The notes under the pieces are model-generated. The model saw only the letters and a list, made by a program, of their open reading frames with translations, made no database searches and had not been told where the DNA came from. From Bactericera cockerelli (Eukaryota; Arthropoda; Insecta; Hemiptera; Triozidae), in the NCBI GenBank assembly GCA_024516035.1, contig CM044959.1, positions 36,359,876 through 36,423,875 on the forward strand: a stretch of 64,000 nucleotides of DNA, given 5' to 3'. The position numbers and the translations under genes were made by a program. This document shows positions 12,399 through 22,935 of the stretch, in pieces (position 1 is the stretch's first letter; each line of letters starts with the position of its first letter).

Positions 12399-13838
12399 CC
12401 AAAGTAAATCAGGCCAAAATCATGCATAGTGAGTGATCAATAAACTTTTTACTTATGTTATTATGTTGATATAAGAAAAATCTGTTTCAAGAATTTTGTT
12501 ACTTGGGCCAGAGTGTACCTACTTCATTTTTCTCTATCGATCAAAATGACAAAGCAAATCTTGAAAAGTCTTTGTTAAAATTAAGAAATTTCAATATTCA
12601 TGTCAAAGAACTTCTTGGTTGTCAATAGAAAAAAGAGGGGGGGGAGGGGGTGTTTCATTAGGTATTCTTTTTTTCCCCTTGATTATACTCGCAAAAATAT
12701 GGTTGTTTGTACATCTGTGAGTGAGAATGGTGACATCAAAATTGAGAGATCCCAATTTTAAGAAATATTTTAACTAGTGAATACATAACCAACATTACAC
12801 AACACACTGGACATGGAAAGAGCCCAGAAATTGCTTCTGGTCGTCCACAAGGGTTAATGCGCCATCAATCCTTCCACCACCATGACACAACTATCATGGA
12901 CACGAAAACTAACTCGTGTAAAATCAGCTAATTTGAAATTATCTTGAAAGGTACAGAACCTTAAAATAAAGGTTAAGGTTAAAATAAATAATATCCAAGA
13001 AATTGAATTTTGTTGGTCCAAAAATCTTCCTATCACAGTAAGAAAAATCCCTGCAATGCAACTTTAAATTCCAGTTATTTTATATTAATACATTCTGTGT
13101 GTTGGTGAGAAGACCAAGTTGGTAGATTTGGAAATAATATATCCAAGCAACATAACGTGCATTACCACTAAATCTACTCAAATAAGAAATTTCCAGAAAA
13201 AAGTGTGTTTTTTTTTACAACAAGCAAGCATAGAAAAGACAAGAGAAGCTATTTATTGTTTAATTTTTTCCATTTTTATCTTCACACATCCTCAAAATAT
13301 CAAGAGATACATATCATTGATTTTGCATGATCATATTTTTTCAAGGACATTTCAAACAGAGCAATCAATATGTTCAGTCCCCACTTATCTCTCGAACACA
13401 CCATCCTGTTCTTACAACTGTTTTGAGGAATACTGGGAATTCTTCTAAAGTAATTTAAATATCTCGAAATTTACAATCTCAATTTTAATGAGAAGATTTA
13501 ACTATTCAATTTTTTTGCCCGAACTTTACCAAGCTTTTTCAAATCTAAGTTAATGTTCTGTCTGTTAATGAACATGGCTAATATGTAAAGTAAGAAAAAA
13601 ATTTAGAGCAAAACTCCTTTGAAATGGGAAAGGTATCTAATTGGCATGATAATTTCAAATGAAGAACCCTGTAAAGCAACAATATGGAACTATTTCTTAA
13701 TCCTGAAAATTCTTGGGCTACTCAAAATATAATCTTTGTATCTTCAGCATATAATTGTCTTATCCATAACAAGTGACTTGCAGATGACTTGATAAACGAA
13801 ATGTGCAGAAGTAATACTTCAGATGGACCGTTATGACA
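12399..13838. other. Non-coding spacer before the Tc1 element
   Basis: AT-rich spacer. A G run is at about 12636-12651. The ORFs at 12854-13036 (minus) and 13119-13448 (plus) have no recognised motif or coding bias. Nothing else is supported. Confidence 0.5.
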
Positions 13839-13840
13839 TA

Positions 13841-15434
13841 CAGTTAGGTGCAAAAGTGATACAATAAATTTCGATTCTGTGAACATGTAATTATATCTTT
13901 TGTTTGTGTACCTAAATGAATGCAGTTTTTTTTATGTATATAAATGTCGTATTCTTTAGACATATTTAGCAAAAACTAAAGTAGGAAAAAGTCAATAAAT
14001 AAAAATAGAAAAATGAATTTCATTCGATGTCCGAGTGGATCACTTTTGCAACTTTCGTCAGAACCCAAAAATTTATCACGAAGAGGTGAATTTCTTGAAT
14101 TATTTTTTTCGGGCAGTTACTTTACGACCTTTGTCTTGTACATTCTTCGAAAAATTCAGTTCCATAACATCTCTTGTCGCGATGAAATCAAAAATATCTA
14201 TTTTTAGTGAAAGTGTGAGATATTACCTAATACAAGGCTTATCTAACCGTGAAATTGCAAAAAAGTTGAACCTCAGTTATGCCACAGTGCAAAGAATTCG
14301 GCAGCTGCACAAAGATGTACCTCAGAAGCCGAAAGAAGGGCGACCAAGAAAGCTCACAGCTCAAGATCACAAGAGGCTTGTTAGATATGTCATCACAGGT
14401 CGGACCACAACTGCATCTGAAGCTGCTGAAGCCCTCAGAAGTGATACTGGTGTCAGTGTTAGCAAGTGGACAATAGCTCGAGCACTGAAAAGGTCTCATT
14501 TCAACGCAATCGAGAAAAAGAAAAAACCACTTCTGAGTAAGAAGAATATTGAAAGAAGAAAGAAATTCACCAAGACCTACGAGGATTGGTCCGTTGAGAA
14601 ATGGAAGAATGTAATATGGTCCGATGAGTCAAAAATCAACCGATATCACACTGACGGACGGCAATGGGCTTGGAAAAGAAGTGGTGAGACCCCCCAACCT
14701 AGAGATTTTATCCAGACTGTGAAACATGGGGGTGGAAACATCAAAGTTTGGGGCTGTTTTAGTGCACATGGAGTGGGGCCAATACGCAAAATTGATGGTA
14801 ACATGAATAAAGAGATGTACCTAGACATTCTCAAGACTCAAGTGAGTGAAACAGTTGACTTTATGCCTTGTCCCAATGAAGAAGTTGTGTTCCAGCATGA
14901 TAACGACCCCAAACATACAGCTAAAATAGTGAAGAGCTGGTTAGGTGAACAAAAATTTTCAATCCTAGAACACCCTGCACAGAGTCCTGATGTAAATCCA
15001 ATTGAAAATCTGTGGTCATATTTGAAGACACAACTTGTGAAGGATTATGATTCACCTCCATCAAATTTGAAGATACTTTGGGAGCGTGTGCAACAAACAT
15101 GGTACAATATTCCAATTGACTACTGTGAAAAACTAGCCATTGCCGAAGAGGATTCAAGCAGTGAAAAATGCCAGAGGACTCTGGACAAAATACTGAGGCC
15201 ACTTTCCCTGGGGGAAAGTGATCGGAGCAAAAGTGATCCAAATATTTTTCTGTTAATTATCAATATTATTATTTTTGTTCTTTCATTTTCATTGTAAATA
15301 AAATTGTTTATTTGTTGGAAACAACATGTTACATCATTCAATAAAAATCTGTATTAATTTACCTATTACACCATTAAGTAAAATCAAGTTATTGAGGACA
15401 TCTAAATTTATTGAATCACTTTTGCACCTAACTG
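13841..15434 (+). mobile_element. Complete Tc1-like DNA transposon
   Basis: A 1,594-bp element flanked by the TA duplication (13839-13840 and 15435-15436). The terminal inverted repeats begin CAGTTAGGTGCAAAAGTGAT and run about 28 bases with one visible mismatch. A second, internal pair is in the opposite sense relative to each end: GGATCACTTTTGC at 14037-14049 and GCAAAAGTGATCC at 15228-15240. These share the core GCAAAAGTGAT with the outer repeats and may be extra transposase sites. One intact transposase gene lies between. Ends, duplication and gene all survive, so this could be an active copy. Confidence 0.95.
14182..15297 (+). CDS. Tc1-like transposase, DD34E
   Basis: Cut-and-paste transposase of about 371 residues. 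N-terminal paired-like helix-turn-helix domains are visible (LSNREIAKKLNLSYATVQRI, then TASEAAEAL...KWTIARALK), with GRPRKL as a linker/AT-hook-like element. The catalytic triad is D in VIWSDES, D in FQHDNDPKH and E in NPIENLW, with 34 residues between the second D and the E. The frame is open from 14035, but I prefer the Met at 14182: Tc1 proteins start just before the first helix, and the extra 49 residues cross the inner repeat. The last 25-30 residues are hydrophobic (NIFLLIINIIIFVL) and look like read-through into the inverted-repeat region. AATAAA follows directly. Confidence 0.93.
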   Translation: MKSKISIFSESVRYYLIQGLSNREIAKKLNLSYATVQRIRQLHKDVPQKPKEGRPRKLTAQDHKRLVRYVITGRTTTASEAAEALRSDTGVSVSKWTIARALKRSHFNAIEKKKKPLLSKKNIERRKKFTKTYEDWSVEKWKNVIWSDESKINRYHTDGRQWAWKRSGETPQPRDFIQTVKHGGGNIKVWGCFSAHGVGPIRKIDGNMNKEMYLDILKTQVSETVDFMPCPNEEVVFQHDNDPKHTAKIVKSWLGEQKFSILEHPAQSPDVNPIENLWSYLKTQLVKDYDSPPSNLKILWERVQQTWYNIPIDYCEKLAIAEEDSSSEKCQRTLDKILRPLSLGESDRSKSDPNIFLLIINIIIFVLSFSL

Positions 15435-15436
15435 TA

Positions 15437-15981
15437 CATGGGGAAAATGGAATCAAACACCTTAATCTTAGAAATTTCATGTTGCATGTCGCGAATCTCT
15501 CAGTCACGTTTGTGTACCTACTTGATGTTGCCTTGTGCTTGATCGAAGATATTTCGGTATAATCCAATGGCATTTTAAAATAACGTCAATTTTAAATGTA
15601 GACTCGTCATCGTAAAAAGGATTCCTGGAAGATAGAAACTCATAATAGTAAGGACCAGGGTATACCTACTTAAAAAAATATTAGGGCTGGTTGTTTTAAG
15701 AACAACCTAATTATATTTACTACTGAAATATTACCTTCTATGAAATTCAAACGAAAGTGTTCTTAGGAAAGGTATGTATATCGTTAACAGCTGTGTCATC
15801 AAGTAAACGAAACTTTTATGTAGGTACTAAGTTTCGCTGTAGACTCTTAGGAGAAAAAAAATCGGAACTTACGATATGCAAAGGTAGAATATATCGCAAC
15901 TTTAAAAAAAGAAAAAATCTAAACACCTCTGTGAGAGCTAAATCTAGACTAGTATCAGATAAGAGTCGAGGCTTAGGGCCG
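15437..15981. other. Spacer after the Tc1 element
   Basis: No gene supported. The 83-codon ORF at 15757-16008 has no known motif and overlaps the following MITE. Confidence 0.45.
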
Positions 15982-16111
15982 AATTATAAAACAGGATTAA
16001 AGTTATAAGCAAAGTTGTCCCTCAACTTTGGCTATAGTGCCCTGTGATTGGTTGAAACTCCGACTTGAGGTCATGTGTGGTTCATCTTAACTTAAATCCT
16101 GTTTCATAATT
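15982..16111. mobile_element. MITE family 1 (AAACAGGATT ends), copy 1
   Basis: A 130-bp element with inverted ends of about 18 bases (ATTATAAAACAGGATTAA at the left, its complement with two changes at the right). The body contains GTCCCTCAACTTTGG and GACTTGAGG. The second copy, at 34053-34183, shares both ends and the body. A further diverged relative runs from about 16140 to 16258. It is non-coding and small. Confidence 0.75.
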
Positions 16112-16490
16112 TGTCCCATGGAGCCTAAAAATAAAATATGAGTACAGCAAAGATAAGCTAGACTGTCCCTCATGTCGGTGTATGTTGTGCTGTGATGGTC
16201 AGTCGGTCTGATTTTTTGTTTTAATCCTATTACAACCCTATTTTACAATTGGTCCACAGAATTTGGCTTATCTTAACACAAGACGAGACATAACTCTGTT
16301 TCGTCTCAAGAAACCGGAAACATTTCTCGTTTGTTGAATAATGAAACCACTTTTTCATGGAACGAGCCTGGGGTATGTTAAGTCTTGTCTTGGGTTCATC
16401 TCTCTCTAATCGAATAAAAAACTATAGAGTAAAGTACTATTATTTTTATAATAAGTAAAATATAATTTTATTCAGCAAAAGTGTTAGAAC

Positions 16491-16570
16491 TGCAGTCGAA
16501 CCTGGATATAAGAGAATTCAAGGAACCGAAATGTCTTTCTCTTATATCCAGGTTTCTCTTTTAATCGGGT
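16491..16570. mobile_element. pogo-like MITE (ATATAAGAGA ends), deleted copy
   Basis: Begins CAGTCGAACCTGGATATAAG and has the inverted partner CTTATATCCAGGTT about 40 bases later. Related elements are at 26754-26893 and 39508-39799. The CAGT...AACCTGGATATAAGAGA end resembles pogo/Tigger-type termini. Non-coding. Confidence 0.6.
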
Positions 16571-17487
16571 CTTAAACTTATTTTTTTCTTAAGAGGAGAG
16601 TTAATTTTTTCACATTGTTAATTTCGCTGCCATAAGGCAAAACAGTCACTTGAGAATTTTGAATCTTACCCATCCCTTACTATAACTTTCTTTTATGGGC
16701 AGAAAAGACTTGGACTTAATAACCTAACTATTAATGTTCATTTTAATCACGTGTGATTAACTAGAAGGATTAAACGTAATATTTTTAGGAATAAATTTAT
16801 GAACACAAAATTGACACCCAACAAAGGCTATTCATCTATCATATTCAGCAAACATGAAAAACGGATTGAATCGAGAGAAATTATCAAATTCACATAACAG
16901 ATCTACACTAGGCTGAGTCTAAAATACATATTCTGCTTCTTCTAATCTTTAATGGGAAGCTAGTTAACTGTCTTCATATGTTCTTACCGTCAAGTTGTAT
17001 TAATCCTTAGAGAGAAACAGTTAAAATTTATTGTTTTAACGAACTGCTAGAATTTTAGTTGCCTTTCGGACACAGCATTAAAATCAACCATAGACTTTTT
17101 ATTAAAAAAAAAAAAAAAAAAATACATAATCGTAAGATAATGTATTTCTGAAATTATTTCATGTAGAAAAAAAACAGAGTTTATTAAGAGTGGAAGCACC
17201 ATACTATAATTCACTTGATAAATCGTATAAAGGAAAGATAATATTGCCAGACACGTTCAATGTAGGCTCTAATAATTACCAGAAAAGTACACTGTATTTT
17301 TCTCAAGAACGCATGAGTGTCCCAATCATACCTCTTCTCATATTGAATTTCCATTTTTCTTTTTTACAGAGATCTGTAAAATGGAATAATCAATATTAGA
17401 ACGAGTGCTATTGATTGGGAACACATAGAGCTATTTACTTATTGAAAATCAAATCATAAAACACCCCCGAGTATTTCAACCGGAACC
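16571..17487. other. Samm50 upstream region
   Basis: Non-coding. An 18-A run is at about 17103-17122. A pyrimidine tract ending TTTTTTACAG at 17361-17369 could be the acceptor of a 5'-UTR exon leading into Samm50. The 69-codon ORF at 17190-17399 is unsupported. Confidence 0.45.
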
Positions 17488-18872
17488 ATGGGTACTGTCC
17501 ATGCCAAGGAGATCCCGTCTCGTGGGACGGATGACGTGGAGGATGATAGTAGCGACGCGTTGCTAAGCCACGTGGTGGTGGCGCCTGCCAGGGTAGATAG
17601 GGTCAAGATAGAGGGCGTCTCACGCACCTATGATGACATCATCACGGACTCGATCAAACAAACAGACATATTCAAGTCGAGCACATTCGGGCAGCTGATC
17701 CTGCAGTGCCATGAAGTGAGGAGTCAGCTGGAGAGGCTCCAGTGCTTCCAGCAAGTTCAGATAGAAGTGGACGCCAGTCAAGGCCCGGACGCGACGCCTG
17801 ACCATGGCTACGAGATAACCTTTAGAGTGAAGGAGTTGAGACGGTACAGAGCGGGGGTGACCACGAGTATCGGAAACAACGAGGGGTCCGTGGTCGTCTG
17901 GGGGAAGATGCCGAACCTTCTGGGCGGGGCGAGACGGCAGAACTGAGCTACAACTATGGAACCAAGTCCTTGATTTACAACCTCACGCTGAGGAAACCGT
18001 TCTTCGGGCCGATTGACTCGATGCTGTCTGGCTCCCTCCTCCGCCAGGTGAATGAGATGCCCGCCTCTAGCTGCAAGCTGTCCGAGCAGGGCCTCGTGTT
18101 GGACTACGCCATTCTGTTCCCCCACATCAGGAACTCCATCGAGTGGAATGGTCTAATCCGGGAAATCTCGCCGGCCACTCGCATCACACCATTTGCTATC
18201 CGTGAGAGCGCAGGCTACACGCTCAAGTCTTCTCTCAAGTTCATCACTGCCCTGGACAAGCGCGATGACAAGATCCTGCCTCGCAGCGGCCCCTTCCTCC
18301 AGAGCAGTGTGGAGTTTGCCGGGCTGGGCGGGGACGTCGGGTTCCAGAAGTACTGCACGCTGCTGCAGATGAACTATCCGCTCGGGCCTTACATCACCAC
18401 ACAGGCCTCACTCGATGCAGGACTCCTCGGCAGTTTCTCGCAGGACAAAACCTTCACTCTGTGCGATCGCTTCTTCCTCGGGGGGCCCATGAGTCTGCGC
18501 GGGTTCTCTCACTATGGCGTGGGGCCCAAGTCGGACGGTAGCTCCCTGGGGGGCACCGTGTACTGGCAGGGCGCCTATCATATTTACACCCCGCTGCCCT
18601 TTACCAAACCCAAGAAAGGTTCTTTTTCGGATAACTTCCGACTAAATTTCTTCGCGAATGCCGGTTGTATTCAGGACATAGGCGCGAGTGAGTTGACGCA
18701 GAAGTGGCGCAAGCTAGGCGAACAGCTGCGCGTCTCGTATGGCATCGGGTTGGCTATCAGATTCGCGGGCATGGCGCGGGTTGAGATCAACTACTGCATC
18801 CCTCACAGCTACCTGCGGGAGGACAGTGTCATACAGGGCATGCAGTTTGGATTCGGCATCACCTTCATATGA
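17488..18872 (+). pseudogene. Samm50: Samm50 (SAM/TOB core) with a 1-nt frameshift
   Basis: Sam50 is the beta-barrel core of the mitochondrial outer-membrane sorting and assembly machinery, and it inserts other barrels. The N-terminus MGTVHA is identical to animal SAMM50. A POTRA-like domain covers about residues 40-125 (DDIITDSIKQTDIF to EITFRVKELRR), then IGNNEGSVVVWGKMPNLLGG, then the barrel, with the diagnostic GGPMSLRGFSHYGVGPKSDG and TPLPFTKPKKG, ending GMQFGFGITFI. The 0 frame stops at 17946 after NLLGGARRQN. The matching frame resumes at 17931 and stays open for over 300 codons, so one base is missing in the G-rich run at 17921-17931. There is no other lesion, which makes a sequencing error or recent mutation as likely as a dead gene. 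The CDS is intronless and more GC-rich than its surroundings. Confidence 0.92.
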
Positions 18873-19395
18873 GCAGGTGCATGGTTCTGTTGCTAGTCGT
18901 TCTCCTCCTGTAGTTGTTGTGTAGAGTCTCTTTCTCTTGGTGTTATAGGATAGATGGAACAGTTATTTGAGTGAGAACATTACAAGTTAGAACATGAGTA
19001 AGCATTAGGCTACTGTTCCAACTGAGACAAGATCACGTCTTTAAACTTGAAGAGCTTTGAGTGATATACCTTGGTACTCTATTTGAACCTGATCAGTCTT
19101 TGTAGAACTTTGAAATTTAGGGGTAAATTAATAATTAATTACGATACATAAATAGTAAATGGGAACTCTTTTAATAATCCATTACTGTCCGTCAATTTGA
19201 GAAGTTTCAACTCTCTAATGGAGACTTGAAAAACTTCCCTAGTTATCTTGATTTATTGGTGACAACAGATTTCTAGTGTAATATCAAGTTGTTGGTTTCA
19301 CCTATGACTGGGTCGGGACACTCCTATTGTTTCCAGGCTTCAAGTGAGAAAAATAACTATATTAATGATTATTTATTATCTTATGTTAGTCAAGG

Positions 19396-19401
19396 AATAA
19401 A
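19396..19401 (+). terminator. Candidate Samm50 polyadenylation signal
   Basis: AATAAA about 525 bases after the Samm50 stop, the first canonical hexamer I find downstream. Confidence 0.4.
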
Positions 19402-19473
19402 ACGCGTATTTTTTGTTATTGTCGATGAAACAAGATCAGAGCGCTACACTTAGGTTTTACAGACAGGTAATAA

Positions 19474-19695
19474 TAATGAATAATATCGCCTTTATTATGC
19501 TACCCGACTAGGACTGTGCCATTAATCCAGCCGTAATCCTAAAACGTATTATTATGTTGTCATTGCTGTCAAAATCTCAAATGAGAGGATATCCTGTCAT
19601 GTCCAGGTTGGGTTTTGAACCTGCAACCTGTGGATTATCAGACCGACGCGCGACGCTTACGCGACGCCTTAACCTCTGGGCTACCGTTAACAGCT
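19474..19695 (-). mobile_element. tRNA-derived SINE, family C, diverged copy
   Basis: Minus-strand relative of the element at 44904-45117. It shares the AATATCGCC...TATTAT tail, the CCTAATC-type centre and a tRNA-like head with GGTTCAAAACCC as box B. A CGCGACGC duplication sits in the anticodon-arm region at about 19648-19668. Old and non-coding. Confidence 0.6.
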
Positions 19696-20004
19696 ATAGC
19701 TCAGAGTGATACTTATTTCACATTCGGTTTCTCAAAAAGTAATTTAAATACCCTAACTTTAAAACTGGCTTTGTTACTCAACCACTGTAGGTATTAAATT
19801 TATAATTCAATACCTATTTTAAAAGTTTTCTCCTGCTACTGTTAGATTCTCTTTTTTTTTTTTAAGTGGAAAATATTTCTCTTCAATTCAACCTATTTAA
19901 ATGTACCTTATGTATTTTCAAAATAAATCGACTTTGCGACCCAGTTACCTATAGTCAGGTTACCACTCCGAACAATCTAAAATGTATGTTCTTATTTTGA
20001 AAGA

Positions 20005-20230
20005 ATAATTTTCCTCTGAATATAGGCTGAGGCGGTTTGGACATGTAGAGCGAAGAGATGAAAACCATGTAAGAAAGAGAATTGAAGGTTTTGAAATAGT
20101 TGGTAAAAGAGAGAGACGGAACAAATATGAGAAAGAGAGACAAATTTGAAGAAAAAAAATGAACTTAAGATAGGAAAGGAAAAGATTCATTAAGATTTTG
20201 TCTGTGCTGCAGACCATTGGGTATTTCAAA
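20005..20230 (+). pseudogene. Non-LTR retrotransposon C-terminal remnant
   Basis: The plus strand encodes RLRRFGHVERRDENHVRKRI and then EGFEIVGKRERRNKYEKER before a stop. This is a decayed form of the FGHV.RRD...GxRxRGRP segment found at the C-terminal end of many insect non-LTR reverse-transcriptase proteins. It is short, broken and non-functional. The minus-strand ORFs here are shadows. Confidence 0.65.
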
Positions 20231-20494
20231 AACCATCATGGTAAATAAATCTACCAAGAGAATCAATTGTCAAAATCATTCGATGCCGATATTTCTTGTT
20301 CCGGCCTTGAGAAAATTAACGGGGAGAAATACAAAATTTACGATAAGTAATTTCTTTCAAATCATGGTACATATTACAATTATAATAATATTTACAGAAA
20401 AATGTCCACTGTTCGTTTACTTTATTAAAAGTTCAACTGATACCGTTTGAGTAACTGCTGCCGTTATAACATGCCCTGAATTTAAACTCGGTAT

Positions 20495-20705
20495 TTTATT
20501 TATTTACTTACACTTTATTTTTTTATACAAAACAATCAACAATATTAACAGAGATAAAAAAAAAAAATTAACAGGATTTACAAAATAAAGTATAGAAGAA
20601 GAAAAATATTTAAATTTAAATGTACAATTGTCTTGTAATCCGGGGCAAAGTTAATGCCTTAGGCATTCTCTGCCACTCGGTAACCGTTGTTTAACAAAAA
20701 GAAGA
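20495..20705 (-). mobile_element. LINE 3'-UTR remnant, second family
   Basis: On the minus strand, GTGGCAGAGAATGCCTAAGG and CATTAACTTTGCCCCGG are followed by a long A/T-rich tail rich in AATA and AAATAAAGT. This is a common 3'-UTR form of insect LINEs. No coding part is attached. Confidence 0.5.
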
Positions 20706-22020
20706 ATGTTAAACGATATTGAACACAAATGGTCGTCGGAACAGTCATCTGGTTAAAACTCGTAATAGTTATAATCTGAAAATGCGTCACAAAATTCTTC
20801 AACATAAGGCACACGAGTTCTTTGTGTCAACCATTTATAGCTTGCGAGACATGGATTAAACTTACCAAATCATTTTTTTTCCTCACTAAAAGTTAGTTTA
20901 ATTATTAATGCTAGAAGTAGCAGACGTTCCTTGAGTAATTTTAAAGTTGCATATTATTTTATTAAACAAGGAAAGTTCTAATTTCCGTCGAATTAAAGGA
21001 TCAACTTTTGTTTATGAATTCCGCCACAAGACGAAGAAATCCAACATACTGCACCAATTAGATGAAAAAGAGGTTCTCAGCTTGTAAGTGAAGAGTTCAT
21101 GACTTGAGACAAGACAACCTAACCGAACCGATTTGTTAGATTTTGACTTGCAAGAAAAGTTCATAGATTTTAGTTTTCCATGTTACCTGTCTCAAATGCC
21201 TTCCTTCATACATAAAGGAATTTCTTTTAGCATTAAGGGCTGTATTCAACTAATTGCGTAGTTAAAGCACCATTGTAAGAACTCGAGAACTGAAAATTAA
21301 TTCCTACCACTAAAATTTTGTAGGTAAAACTTCAACGAGTACATTTACATTGTTTTGACGAAACATGCCAGGCATTTTTCAAATAATTGAACACAGTATT
21401 TTTCTTAAATGAGAGCTAGTATAATGGCGCTCTTCTAAATTTACGCTCACAGTCATAAATTTCCACCAACATAATGTATCTTGTCCCCAAGTCAACTAGA
21501 TTTTGCTTTCACAAACCAAGTTAGAATTGTGTTTACGTTTTTGTTTGGTTGCAGACGTAACGCGAATTCTTGGTGACACCCAATCCGTCTGGCTAGAAAA
21601 ATTAACCCCAAACGTTCACATTCACAAGCTGTAGCCTTTGCAAAAGATTCGTCTCAAGGCATCAAGTCTTCTTGGATTCCGCGATTATATCTCAGCTAGA
21701 AATAGATAAAAATCCCTTGGGCCCTCAACTTACGCAAGACAAGATTCTCCTTAGTTTCTTTTGAGTTAACATTGTCTAGTGTGAGAAAGAAATTGTATCA
21801 AGGTAAGATTATTCGCCTAGGATACCAAAGATTCCTTCGCTTTAATCAGGTTATCTTTTACTTTTTGTTGTAATTAGGTGGTAAGAGAACTGGGGTTTCT
21901 AGAAAGTATCTCAGCAAGGTATTTCTTTGGAATTGCAACACGGGCTTTTTCTTTTTTTTTTCGAGTATCACATAAGAGTTTGAATTGAGACTGGCTCAGC
22001 GCTAGACTGGCGCCCATGCT
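20706..22020. other. Unc50 upstream region
   Basis: Non-coding. TTTGGTTGCAG at 21544-21554 is an acceptor-like site that could join a 5'-UTR exon to the Unc50 exon. No other gene is seen. Confidence 0.4.
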
Positions 22021-22827
22021 ATGAGTCGGGCCGGCTCCAGTCGCTCCCTCTTCAGTCCCCCGCACCGCAAGGACTCGACCAGCTCCTTCCTCCCCCCTCC
22101 TGTCACCCACAAGACCTGCATGTCTGCCGCGGCCAAGCGCTTCCTCTATGTGAGGCGGCTCTTCAAGTTCGATCAGATGGACTTTGAGTTCGCCCTTTGG
22201 CAGATGATGTACTTGTTCATATCGCCTCAGAAGGTGTACAAAAATTTCAACTACCGCAAAGAAGCGAAGAGTCAGTTCGCCCGCGATGACCCAGCGTTTT
22301 TGGTCCTTCTGGCCGGATGGCTTGGTCTGTCCTCGCTCGTGTTCACCCTCAACTTTCACCTAGGCTTCTGGTCCTTCTTCAAGTTCCTGCTGTACTTTCT
22401 CTTCGTGGACTGTATCGCGGTGGGCCTTGTGATTGCCACGTTCCTCTGGTATCTAACCAACAAGTATCTGATTAAGAATCAGTACATCGGGCAGGACGTG
22501 GAGTGGGCTTACTGCTTCGACGTCCACCTGAACGCGTTCTGTCCCATGCTTGTCATCTCCCATATTGTTCAGCTTATCTTCTACAACATTTTCTGGGACC
22601 ATAGCTGGTTCCTCCCCGTGTTGCTAGGCAACGCGCTCTGGTTTCTGTCGCTCAGTTACTACGTGTACATCACTTTCCTCGGCTACAACTCCCTCCCCAT
22701 CCTGCACACCACCCAAGTCATCCTCTTGCCCCTCATCCTCATTTTGATCAACTTCGCTATCTCTATGCTGGCGGGCTGGAATATGAGCAAGTCGCTTCTA
22801 GACTATTATCACTATCGCGCTTTCTAA
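22021..22827 (+). CDS. unc-50: UNC-50 homologue, Golgi membrane protein
   Basis: Full-length UNC50 (268 residues), a multi-pass inner-nuclear/Golgi membrane protein. In C. elegans it is needed for trafficking of nicotinic acetylcholine receptors, and the yeast relative is Gmh1. Conserved blocks are RRLFKFDQMDFEFALWQMMY, SPQKVYKNFNYRK, QFARDDPAFLVLL, DVEWAYCFDVHLNAFCP and YYVYITFLGYNSLP. Five or six hydrophobic spans begin at about residue 95. The soluble N-terminus (1-35) is Ser/Pro-rich and not conserved. The start at 22021 is the first Met in a frame otherwise matching family length; M34 (CMSAAAKRF) is an alternative. It is intronless, like the neighbouring genes. No lesion. Confidence 0.97.
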   Translation: MSRAGSSRSLFSPPHRKDSTSSFLPPPVTHKTCMSAAAKRFLYVRRLFKFDQMDFEFALWQMMYLFISPQKVYKNFNYRKEAKSQFARDDPAFLVLLAGWLGLSSLVFTLNFHLGFWSFFKFLLYFLFVDCIAVGLVIATFLWYLTNKYLIKNQYIGQDVEWAYCFDVHLNAFCPMLVISHIVQLIFYNIFWDHSWFLPVLLGNALWFLSLSYYVYITFLGYNSLPILHTTQVILLPLILILINFAISMLAGWNMSKSLLDYYHYRAF

Positions 22828-22929
22828 GAGTCCTAGGCACCCCTCTATGTTATTGTGATCTTCTTGTAAATATGCGTATACATAAATAGTTAGTTTATTA
22901 CTTTGTTAATTTTCTTTTTGTACTGACAA

Positions 22930-22935
22930 ATTAAA
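22930..22935 (+). terminator. Candidate Unc50 polyadenylation signal
   Basis: ATTAAA about 100 bases after the stop codon, within an AT-rich 3' UTR. Confidence 0.4.

Noticed and set aside
13119..13448. A 109-codon ORF as a possible gene
   Set aside because: No homology-like motif, AT-driven composition and no splice or context support.
17808..18125. A 105-codon minus-strand ORF over Samm50
   Set aside because: Antisense shadow in GC-rich coding sequence.
21874..22359. A 161-codon minus-strand ORF opposite Unc50
   Set aside because: Antisense shadow of a strongly conserved gene with no recognised domain.
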